Below, piece by piece: positions 1 to 10,340 of a stretch of 64,000 bases of DNA (positions are counted from its first letter, which is position 1; each line of letters opens with the position of its first letter). Below the pieces are notes generated by a model. It saw only the letters and a list, made by a program, of their open reading frames with translations, was not told the origin of the DNA and made no database searches. The position numbers were made by a program, and so were the translations under genes. This DNA is from Lamellibrachia columna (taxonomy: Eukaryota; Annelida; Polychaeta; Sabellida; Siboglinidae): the NCBI GenBank assembly GCA_963662155.1, contig OY759263.1:38828595-38892594 (forward strand), in the 5' to 3' direction.

Positions 1-500
1 ATGATGTTTTACTTTGTTCCAATCCCATGCATTTCCTTAGAATGACAGGCGTGGCATATTCGCCCGAATTTCGCGAATAATTTCTTCGGGTTTTCAACAG
101 ATAATTACACCATCGTGGTCGGGAATTGCTTGGGGTCAGTATGGTGTATAACATGACATGGGTTTGGTGTATCTTTGTGTTGTTTTCCCGTTTAGAAGCT
201 GCGCTATTTCTTAACTTGACACCGACTTGTCGGGTTCCTCTCGTATTGACCGTTTATAATATTCCTTCGCAAACAACAGTCGGCCATTATTCGACGGACG
301 ACCTACTCTAAGCCAAGCGAACTTTGCTCATTTTCTGGCCCGCGTTTTAGAGCTCTGTACAGATGGTTTCGTCGGTATTTTTCACATAAACAAGACCGGT
401 GTTTGCAAATTTTAGGGCTTCGTTTCGTGGGTCTAAATGAGTTGGTCAGTTGGTCAGACGCGAATATGGTTTTCTGTCTGTTCTGCAATTAAATATGCCT
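1..500. promoter_or_regulatory. CpG-richer stretch, possible promoter or noncoding first exon
   Basis: Compared with the following 2 kb, this segment has visibly more CpG (for example cgcccgaatttcgcgaa at 61-77 and the cluster at 285-305) and fewer long AT runs. No coding exon of BAZ2 is visible here. Since the start-codon exon at 18722 has an upstream acceptor, a noncoding first exon lies somewhere to the left; this is the best compositional candidate, but nothing proves it. Confidence 0.2.
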
Positions 501-2770
501 GATGATGCTGTATTAGCATGTATTGGCATGTATTAAAAACTGGTGATGGGCTTTTAGCCAAAATTATTTCGTAGACACCCATTCCTTTTTTTTCCTCAAT
601 TAATTTATCAAAGACATGATGCACCTGTGGTTTATTGTTGGCATGACAGATGTTGATGCCACCAAATATGTTCACTTTATATAGCATGTACTTGTTATAT
701 GGTATATGGTAGTTATGTAGTAACTCATTTCTTTTGTACCATAATACTGCCCTTTCATGGCAAAAGGAAGCAAGTGACATTTCAGCCAATTTTCTGATTT
801 TTGCAAAATTGTGTTCAAAGAAGCAAGTCGTATCTTCTGACAGTTGCTTTGTGGCAGTAGCATAAGTAAGTCACTGGAATTGAAATGGCAACAGGAAGTA
901 TACAACAAATAGAACCATATATGCAATAAGAGAATGAAGCAAATTACAGAAATAAAATTGTCACTTGTTTCCTTTTGTCATGGCAGGGCAGAATAGTCCT
1001 CTTGTTCATGTTGGATTTAGACAGATTTATAGCTTTAGATGTAAATTATACTAAGAAAATAAAAAATCAGCCCTTGCCCATATAACAGTATTCTGCAATG
1101 CACATATGAGTGTGAACCTTAAAAAACACTGCCAAATAAATTTGTTATGCACTTCCAAAATATGAAAGGTAATTTCTACATATCATTGTCTCTATGCTCA
1201 AGTGAAGAAATGTCATGTTCAAATTCATTCAATTACAAAATAAAAATGTTTATCACCCTCATGTATAACCAGCAGGGGCATCATTTTAAAGCAGCTGTTG
1301 AGTTTTGTTGAAACTGCTTTTACCATATAAACTTTATATGGTGTGTTTTATAATGATATTACTTACTTTAAAATGCTCTTTGCATAGAACATAGGGCCGA
1401 AACTACACCGGTTCTCCAACGCACTCTATTATTGGCTGATTTCTTCATACCTTTCCTAGCCAACTGATTTTTTTCTGTAACTAACAGTTGGCTAAAACAT
1501 AAAATTTTCTTTTAGCCAAATTGTGTACGTGCCTAAGATCTTGGTTGCGTGTACATTTGTTTAACTGTTGTGCAGCTATGTCTCGTGATTGATCAAACTT
1601 GTGCTAGTTTTAAATAATTGTTATTGCCATTCCTCAACCATTGATCTGTCACAGCCTATGTTTTATGTGGAGAATGTGGATATGCTAGTGAAAGTCTTGA
1701 CATCCTTGCATGCTTGATTGAATTTTTACTGTAGTACACACACTTTCTTCAATATTTGTTGGTATTTTCTTAAGATGAAACAAAAGTCATGGTTTTGAGG
1801 CACACCTAAAAGAGATAATACAAAATAACCATGTGCAACTAAAATCAACACTACAACACTAGTGGTTTACTCAGAATGTGTTCTAAAAGTGGGAGATTCT
1901 TGTCACTTCTCTGATTGACTGCGCAGTGCTATGGAAATCAAACAAACATGATATTTTGTCAGAGGACTGGTTTAGTAAACAAAGGCCAAAATATGTTTCG
2001 TAAGTTGAATTTATTTTTATTTGGCGAGCAAATTTGTCTAGACTATTACATAAATGGGTATATTTTAGTAACTCATATAGGTTCATAGGCTCAAAACCAT
2101 GAATTTTGTTTCCCTTTAACCTTTCAGACTACCATTTTGCCAAAAAAAAATTCTTTTGGAATACATATATATTTTACATCCATGGATTCATTATTCCATT
2201 ACCACACATCTAGGATATTGTGTCTTCTAGTGGTTTCTTTTCATCAAGATTGCGTAAACCAACAAAGGTCAAAAATGGAGACATACATTAGCGAATATTG
2301 CTAAGATAATATTTTAATAAAAATAATTAATAAAATGTTACTTTGTTACCACTTTTATAGGCTGTCTTTCAAATGTGTATGGAATATAATTTTTAAAAAC
2401 AGAGCATTAGAAATTATACATATTTGTGAATTGTTTAAAGTCAATTCATATTTTAGATAACTGAAATAATTAATAATACAGGTGTATAACTCCCCAAACA
2501 TTATTAATAATATAATGGTATCTTGTTTCTACATTTGAATAAATTTTTATAAATCAGGGCAAAATTCTTTGCAGAAATATGCCAGAGCAAATAGTTTGAG
2601 GTAGCCTCAATTATGTGTCACGCGACTAATGCGGCGCTTTTACTGGCCAATGGATTCCTGACAATCGAGTTGTGTCGTAAGTACCACACACACTAGCCTC
2701 GATGATCCAGGCTCCACGCTGTGGCGCCACCGTTCGCCTGAATGCAGAGTGAGGTTTTCATTGTGACGGA
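501..2770. other. AT-rich noncoding stretch
   Basis: No exon, long open frame, tandem array or recognisable mobile element. Short frames here are random. A somewhat GC-richer patch at about 2600-2770 precedes the palindrome. Confidence 0.6.
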
Positions 2771-2809
2771 AATTATGTATGCACCCAGATTCTGGGTGCA
2801 TACATAATT
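2771..2809. repeat. 39-bp near-perfect palindrome
   Basis: Two perfect 19-nt arms (left arm aattatgtatgcacccaga) separated by a single T. It could extrude as a cruciform or be the remnant of a foldback element or TIR-TIR junction. No target-site duplication was recognised. Confidence 0.9.
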
Positions 2810-2966
2810 AGCTAATTACGATGTCATCCGGGCATTGAGTTAACTGTTATCAGTTGATACGATGCAATTCGAATTAACTTTAAGCTTTAGTTACATTGAC
2901 ACAACTCTCTAACTGAAAAGTTAAAGCAGGCAAAAAAAATGTATAGTGTAGCATCTCGATAATGAT

Positions 2967-3812
2967 GCTGATTGGCTGCTGGTGCTTCATGGGAACGCCT
3001 ACACAAAATGGAGTGGTGACAGTGCGTAACAACGAGACCACACCTCTGCTGCCAGACTCTCTTCTCTGTGGTTTCATGAAGCCGAGCAAGAGTCAGATAA
3101 GCGAGGCTAGACACACACTGGCATGTGAAATTTTTTTTATTTCTCCTCCAAAGGTGATGATTTATTGGTCTGTCTTTAACTGCAGTTGCGATTATGACAG
3201 TAACACGTTTTGTACAGGTAGTACTTTTAACCAACCAAGATGTTATAAATACTAATACATTCAGTGTAGCAATGTCTGTAAACCAGTTCAGTTAACCAAA
3301 TAAAATCCTTGTACTTTCCCTTTAAGAAGTGTGTATATTTATGTCTGAGAACAAAGAAAATTTCAGTTGGAGCATAAAAACTCTTTGTAGATGTTACAAG
3401 AACTGAATATATAGTGTCTGGAAAGAGACAGCCAAGAAAAAAAAAATTAGGAACTGGCACTGTTGTCAGGCTTCTGTGGTACTTGTATGCTGTGATAATC
3501 TAGTATAGCATGCTGACTATCAAGACAAATCAGCTGTTATAGTTGCTATGGTAACTGGAGCCATTTATCACTGGGTTGGATGTTGACAGTAAATAGAGGG
3601 CAGTGGAAATGTTATGCAGTGGCACCATGGTCAGTGTCTGTCAGCGTTGCTACCTGTTTGCTATTTCCAATATGTATGTGTGTTCTTTCGGGGCAATAAT
3701 GGTCTCTCCCTCTCTCTCTCCCCCTCCGTTGCCGCTGATTGGCTGCTGGCGCTTCACATGAATGCCTACACAAAATGGAGTGGTGACAGTTAGTAACAAC
3801 GAAACCACGCCT
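2967..3812 (+). repeat. Direct repeat pair about 0.77 kb apart
   Basis: A segment of about 78 bp at 2967-3044 (starting gctgattggctgctgg) recurs with few changes at 3734-3812. Shared core: cctacacaaaatggagtggt. Likely two copies of a dispersed repeat or the ends of a decayed element. The DNA between them has a short CT run at about 3706-3725 and nothing coding. Confidence 0.7.
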
Positions 3813-4750
3813 TCAAGACCAAATTGTTGATTTTATTGTTTTATTGGGGATATTCCGAAAAGGTGGTTGAAAAGTTGTCTGATTAAATATCACAAAATGC
3901 GCCAGGGAAAACACTGCGTAGACAAAACTAGATATGCACGGATGATTGTGTAACTTTGGTTGAGCATGCTACAAATGGGAAGAAACGTACCAAGTTCTAG
4001 GCATTGGCAAGAAATTTGCATCACGACGATCAAATTATACATTGTTATATCAAATTATATGATCAGCATTTAGAATTCATATACCTACTTAGTCCTCTGC
4101 CAGAGTAAAAAAAAATTTGTGGACTGACATTCTTCCTACAGATTTATTCTTTAATGTTTGTAACTTATAATAATGTGACTAATTGATGAACGAAATATAT
4201 AACTGCTTCTGTGAAGTTCTGACAATGTCATTGACTTATTGTCACTCATAGTCATGTGTGGTTTTCTCAGTTGTATTCTTGGGACTAGTAATACTCTCAT
4301 TAGCTGTATAGTTGAGAATACCTAACATTTAAAGCCCTTAACATTCTCAAAATGCAAGGATTTCAGAAGTTCACGGTTAATTTTCAGTTGGAAATTGAAA
4401 ATAAAAAGTTATGTTCTCATGCCTGGTTGTTCATGTCCACAAGATTGGCCAGAATAGCTTTTAATTTTAGTAGTTATTCAATCAAGGATATCATTTTAAA
4501 TGTCTAATACTCTTGAGCAGGGTTTTTTAAGGCTCAGCTCACATGGACATTGCAACATTTTACACGGCCACATACTTTTGAATTTCACATGGGCATGGAG
4601 GGTTTTCACACAGGCAATTTGCCTTAAGAAAACCTAATCTTGGAGCATATATAATAATGTGTTAGGTGGGGACACATTTTTTTTAACACGAGTGTCAAAA
4701 CAAATATACAAGTCAATAAAATTTATATTATGGCTTTTTTCATGCAAACA
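3813..4750. other. AT-rich noncoding stretch
   Basis: Nothing supported: no exon, tandem array or element end recognised. Confidence 0.5.
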
Positions 4751-4751
4751 G

Positions 4752-4910
4752 CTTTGGGCCCCCAGTTTTGTTGGCAGATCCCAAGATTCTGGAAAGTGGG
4801 AGTCCGACTGGCCTCCACTTATTCTATGCTTTGGGCCCCCATTTTTGGTGGCAGACCCACGAGATTCTTGAAAGTGGGGGTCCGGCTGGCCCCCACTTAT
4901 TTTAGGCTAA
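4752..4910 (+). repeat. Tandem dimer of a 78-79 bp unit
   Basis: Two adjacent copies that both begin ctttgggccccca and end in a cccacttatt motif, with several substitutions. The GC content is higher than the surroundings. Confidence 0.75.
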
Positions 4911-5042
4911 ATTCTAGCCCTGTATATTAGGGTGTTAACTTTTTGTATAGGGAAAATAATGTATTCAAACAGCCATGCATATGGGCTAAATCTCCAGAGA
5001 CAAAGTTTAGCATTATACATATAATAATATATACAAACTTAA

Positions 5043-5366
5043 CCCTGAAATGTCAATATCTATATAATGCAATATCTCGAAAACTACTGAACCGATTTTC
5101 AAATATTTTTCACTGAGATCTGTTCATCAGAAAAGGTATGTTCCCTGAACTGTTTAGCTCAATTAACTGGTTAGGGTTATGTTTGGGTTAGATATAGGGG
5201 TTAGGTTAGGGTTAACGTTAGGGAATCCTAACCAGTTGATTGAGAAACATTTTTTAGTGAACAAACCTTGTGTGATGAGTAGGTCGAAGAGATATTGTCA
5301 TGACAATCGGTTCAGTAGTTTTCAATAAATCATATTGCATTGTACATATATATTGGAATTTTGGGG
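5043..5366. mobile_element. piggyBac-like foldback MITE (324 bp, TTAA flanks)
   Basis: The outer 140 bp or so of each side are inverted copies of each other. Both contain caatat near the tip and aaaactactgaaccgatt further in. The element starts CCC and ends GGGG, and is flanked by TTAA on both sides (5039-5042 and 5367-5370), the hallmark of piggyBac-type insertion. The centre holds TTAGGG-like runs (gggttaggttagggtt style). No coding capacity. Confidence 0.72.
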
Positions 5367-5381
5367 TTAAATTTGTATATA

Positions 5382-6636
5382 CAGTAGTACCTGCCTTCAA
5401 CGGACCCTCCGATGAGCGGACACCTGCTATGGCAGGACACTTTCTCAATGTACAGAATGTTTTACCATGTTAATGTCCCTCTGATGAGGGGACACCTGGT
5501 GAACGCGGACAGCGGACAGGATATTTTGGTTTTCTGTCCCTGTTAAGGCGGACAGTAATAATTATTTTCGTAATTTTTTTCTCGAAATATTTTATTTCGA
5601 AAATGGCGACGGACAAACAGCACGGTGTGTAGTGGGAAAACAACGTAATATCGTGAAATCGGATATAAGGCTTTTGGTCGCGAACCCCGATTTTCTGCCG
5701 CCGGGGGAAATGCCAAATGGGTCTGCTTAAACCTACTTGGAATTGCTTTGATAATTCTCAAGAAACAGGTGAACAATGTCAACGACAGTGAACGACTGTC
5801 AACAAGTTGTTTGTTTGGTGCTGCCGCCGACACCAATCGCTGATGTTGGCTTCACTGAGGCGGTTTGAAATTGCAATCGAGATTCACAAATACACCTGGC
5901 ATAAGAATAAGATAAACAGTCTTAAATGCAATTTAGTATGCAGTACTAATATGACACTGGGGTGAAATGGCATGCCTCTAATCTAAACGACGCGAAAACA
6001 ACATGCCAAATGCCAAAGGCGCTACCGGTGCACGAAAATACGAATTCGTCGTCCGCATATGAAACGATGAATCGATGCTAAGTCGTGCATCATAAATTTA
6101 TGCTTCAGTCGAGATCAGTTGAAAATCGAGGTGAAACGATTATTAATTCTGCCTATTGTCGTTTTCTATGTTTAATCAGCTTACATACTGCGTGTGTCAA
6201 CTCATATGTTTTCGGCCGCTCAAATCCAGGTTATTATTTTCGATTCGTAGGCCTATTAGTTCAGTACATCGTCATCATAGTTCCATAACGGTATACGTAC
6301 ATGTATTTTATTCAGTTAACGATTAAACAGGGTGTGACATTTAAAAATAATACATGTTGATGGCAGTTGACTCGTTTAATAAGCTCTATAAACTGCATAT
6401 TGCCATATAAGACAGTGCTGCAAGCACACTGTGGCTTCGACAGCGTTCTTGGACTTCAGCAGCGGGCGGCGATCACTGTTGGTTAGTAGCACCCTGGTGG
6501 CAGACATGGGAACACCTAACGCGCCTTATTTCAGCCCTCCACTACAGCATGCCTGTCCCTCCAATGAGGGGACACCTGCCATGTAGGGACACTTTTGTTT
6601 GGATACAGAAGTGTCTGTTGAAGGCAGGTACTACTG
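5382..6636. mobile_element. pogo/mariner-like nonautonomous element, 1255 bp, TA flanks
   Basis: Terminal inverted repeats of at least 20 bp (CAGTAGTACCTGCCTTCAAC at the left, its reverse complement at the right), each next to TA (5380-5381 and 6637-6638). The interior from about 5640 to 6530 is the reverse complement of the interior of the elements at 32988 and 48563, although those have different termini. No intact transposase. Confidence 0.8.
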
Positions 6637-6862
6637 TATATTAAATGTATAATGTTAAACTTTATGTTGTGTGAGCGATCACTTCCTCTCAACGGATTGG
6701 CGTCAAATTTTAACACAGTTGTTTTCTCACCAAATCTCACATTTTTAGCCCATGTGCATGGCTGTTTAAGGACATTATTTTTTCTGAATACTCGAATACA
6801 TATGGTCATTTCGCATGAAACATTCACAAATGGGGTTCAGAGGGAGGTAAAAATAAATGTTT

Positions 6863-7619
6863 GGATCTTTCTGTGTCAAATCAACTAATTTTCAGAAAAT
6901 TTCAAAAGTTGATGTCTCAGAATTTGCTTTCATTTTAACCAATGAATAAGTAACTATACCTGAGCACTTCTACAAAAGAACTAAGCATTTACTTGCAAAT
7001 TGTGTATGTAATGCCCTGTGATATGAACGGGGGTAAGCGCCCCAAAAGATACCCATTATTTTTATCTTTTTTAAGTGCTTCTAACTTAAGAACTAAACAA
7101 GCCACATATCTAAAATTTGCTGAATATATAGACAAATTGGTGCAGATTATCTATGCAATTCAAGTATGATAGGAAAAAGCACAATGGGTATACTGGATGC
7201 ACAAAAATGGAAAACAACATAAAAAAAATTCTGAGGATTTCAGCAAACTCTGTATTTCATTGTTGTGTCACAGTGCAGTGTCCAAATTGCCACCATATAT
7301 TGTCAGTGACATTGACAATAACCTATTAGTTCAGTAGACTTCTAGTTGCTATGCTTTCATAATAATCCAGCCTTAAACTTCAACTTTTTAGTATTTACGA
7401 ATTTCAGCACCCAAAATGAGAATGTGGGACAAGTCGTTTGACCATGATTTTTTTAACTGTGCATAATTCTTTTCTTAAGTTAGAAGCACCTGAAAACATA
7501 TAAAAATTAGCCTGCAAATCCTTAGTTTTTTGTAGGAGTGCTCAGGCATAGTTAAAAATGAAGCAAATTCTGAGACATCAACTTTTTGACCATTGGTTGA
7601 TTTGACACAGAATGACCCG
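6863..7619. mobile_element. Foldback element, 757 bp
   Basis: Ends are inverted: left ggatctttctgtgtcaaatc, right end reverse complement gggtcattctgtgtcaaatc. The inverted similarity continues for about 140 bp inward (both contain gttgatgtctcagaatttgc). The centre is not coding. A related single end lies at 20171. No clear target duplication. Confidence 0.7.
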
Positions 7620-8600
7620 TATTCGTATAATTTCGTTCTTTATGTCACATGAAGAGAACATATTGAGCTTATCAGGAAATAACATTTGGCAGACTAACTC
7701 CTTAAATTGAGCATTTGACAGCGAGGTGAAGTTGTAAGTACACAAGATCTGAAACTGTACGTCTGCACACAGTTCCTTGTAGTTTGAAAGGTCATTACAC
7801 TTATTTAATATATAATTGGGATTATAATTGCTTGGGATTCAGTAAGACGTATAATTATGTCAAACGTTTTCTCTGTTTGTGGTAGTGTTGAAGTCATTTG
7901 CACTCTCCGACTGTGATGTTTTATAAACGTGACGTTATTATAAGATGTCATTACAAGGGAAAGGTATGTTGTAACTTTAAAATGCATTCATAGAGAAGTA
8001 AAGAACTTGGGTTTTTCAACTTGGTATACTTTATTTACAATGGAGTTATAGCTATCAGTTTAGTTTGTAAATGCAGATGGTTTATATAATATAATTTCCA
8101 GTAGAATAGCATATATTACTTGGGAAAACACTGATCAAGTTTCACATAGCTTTAGTGTCTTTTGTATACTTATCTGAATATGTAAAATATTTTTTTGGCA
8201 TGTTCTTTATGTAATTATATCATATTCATATTATTTTGACTAGTATGCCAACCTACGGAAACCTCATGAATAAATTACAGTGGTTTAATGAATTGTCAAA
8301 GTCATGTTGTAAGTAAAAATGTATCCATATGTCAAAAAACATTAAATATAATAGTTAAACGTGCTTTAGTATAATTATGATGCAATGTGTTTGATTACAT
8401 AGTGTCATGTGAAACAAATGCACCTCAGAACTGATCGAACTTTGTTTGATTACACCTCTCTTTCTCGTCCTTCTTCGCTTGATTCATCGCCACTTGCAAT
8501 CTCTCCCCCATGTTCGATGGAACTCTCTGCCTTCATCATAGCTGCACTTTTTGAAAGTGGATGTGGCATATATCATGGTCCTGGGACTATAGCGTGGGCA
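7620..8600. other. AT-rich noncoding stretch
   Basis: No exon, array or element boundary recognised. Confidence 0.5.
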
Positions 8601-8608
8601 TCAATTAA

Positions 8609-9084
8609 TTATGCCACAGACTGCTGGCACATTCCACTTATCATCTTATCCCTGTAGTGTTGGATAACTTGAAGGCTGACTTCCAGGATGATCATGGTTG
8701 TTTTGCTAGAGCACACTGCCTGGCAGAACTCCAGGCTATGGGTTATTATCTTACCGGCCTTCATCAGGTTGTCCCCCTTCTTCTTTATGGTGCCACCCAC
8801 GCTGTCACGTGGACCTTTCCCATGGCCCGCCTCCAACCAGGTCTACGAAGCTTGAACTTTGAAGACTAAATAGTGTTGGGAATTTGGCCACAATGACACA
8901 TATTAATTGTGCGTTTCCTGTATTGCATCATAAGGGAATTTGTTACAAAGTGCAAAGTCGACAGTACTGGAAGGATTGCTTTAAATTCCTTCTCCAGTGC
9001 TTTATTGAAAGCAGAAAGCTTGCCATCCTCCCTGGAGTGTACTACCGTTGGGTGGATAGTTACCAAGCATTTGTTGTAGTACAC
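8609..9084 (-). pseudogene. Decayed transposon-type coding remnant
   Basis: On the minus strand one frame (9084 to 8866) reads LHFVTNSLMMQYRKRTINM, and after a frameshift and stop another (8836 to 8609) reads WLEAGHGKGPRDSVGGTIKK KGD. A block of the form W-x-E-A-G-H-G-K-G-x-x-D-x-V-G-G-x-x-K-R is familiar from uncharacterised, often repetitive, invertebrate proteins that look transposon-derived. I cannot name the superfamily. The region is broken and not a functional gene. It could instead be a decayed gene of unknown type. Confidence 0.5.
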
Positions 9085-9150
9085 AACAGCTATTTCATCC
9101 TGATAGTTGAATGCCCAGTTGCACTGTTGCCTCTGTCTTCTCCACCATAG

Positions 9151-10340
9151 ACTGCTTCATGGTGCGAACCTGTAGATATTGATCGGTAATACAGTGACAG
9201 TGCTTTTGGAACTCGATCATGCCTTTTGTGAAGTTGCCAATGAAGCTTTCTTTACTTACAACTTCACCTAGCAGTTATATTGCTGCCCCCGTTCTGGTGA
9301 TGCTAGTGTAGAAAAGTTTCAACCAATGTCAGGTAAATCAGTTTAATACATTACAGGTTGCACCTTCATCTGTGTTACTTCTTACTGCCCCCTATCTTGG
9401 GTTGGTGTTTCTTATATAACTCCTCGCAGAGGCTGCTCCTAGGCTCTTACACAATGTCTGTGCCAGCCACATGTGTGTTTCGCCACACCAGCCATCATGA
9501 TAGTCATATTGGCGTTGCTGTGACTGCTCCAGTGTAGTGCAAAGACTTTTGGCTTAGGACCCTCTTCCACTCGGGGTTCTTTCTGTGTAGCTTCGGGAAC
9601 TCCCAGTCTAATCTAGTTTAAATTTTATATATTCTGGAGAAATTTAGTTTGCCAGTGCATATGGCATATATACATTGGCTTAGGCCACTAATAATAGTAA
9701 TATAATAAATGTAGACGAATACAAGTATATGATGCACTGCAACATTTCCTTAAAATTTCCATCAGTTGTTTATTTTAGTTGTACCATTGTACCAATAAAA
9801 CCATTATTTAGAAATATAATAATGCTATCAAATGGCTCCAGTCGATAGATTTCGATGATAATCGATAATTCGATGAAATCGTCCATCATCTCTTAGTTGG
9901 AGCATATCTTTTCCTGTGAAAAACACTTTAAGCCCCATGTTATTGCTCCTGGTGACAAAGCGCACATTTTTCCTCTGCAAAAATCGACAATTTACTAACT
10001 GCTAGACATTTAATAACTTTCATAAAAAATGTAGAAACATATTAAAAAAAACACTTACCAAATGTGGACTTTGGCAAAAATGTGCCATAAAACGTAGGAA
10101 AATGTCTTGTTTACACATTAGACTGTTGGCAAATAATTAATTTGACATAATATTATGTTATTGATGATATAGTAATAGTTTTGATTTTCTCACTAATGTA
10201 TAGAACTCTTCTAAACGAAATATCTGCAAATGTGCGATGTATGGTTGCATAAAAACTTCTCCAAATTGGTTTTGGGACCCACAAGTTATTATTCAACGAT
10301 TTTAATTTATAACAATGTATATCCAAATTATCCAGCTGAA
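9151..10340. other. Noncoding stretch
   Basis: AT-rich, with a local gataatcgataattcgatg patch near 9857. Nothing supported as a gene or element. Confidence 0.45.

Noticed and set aside
5160..5225. Interstitial telomere or chromosome-end signal
   Set aside because: The TTAGGG-like runs are irregular and sit in the loop of a TTAA-flanked MITE.
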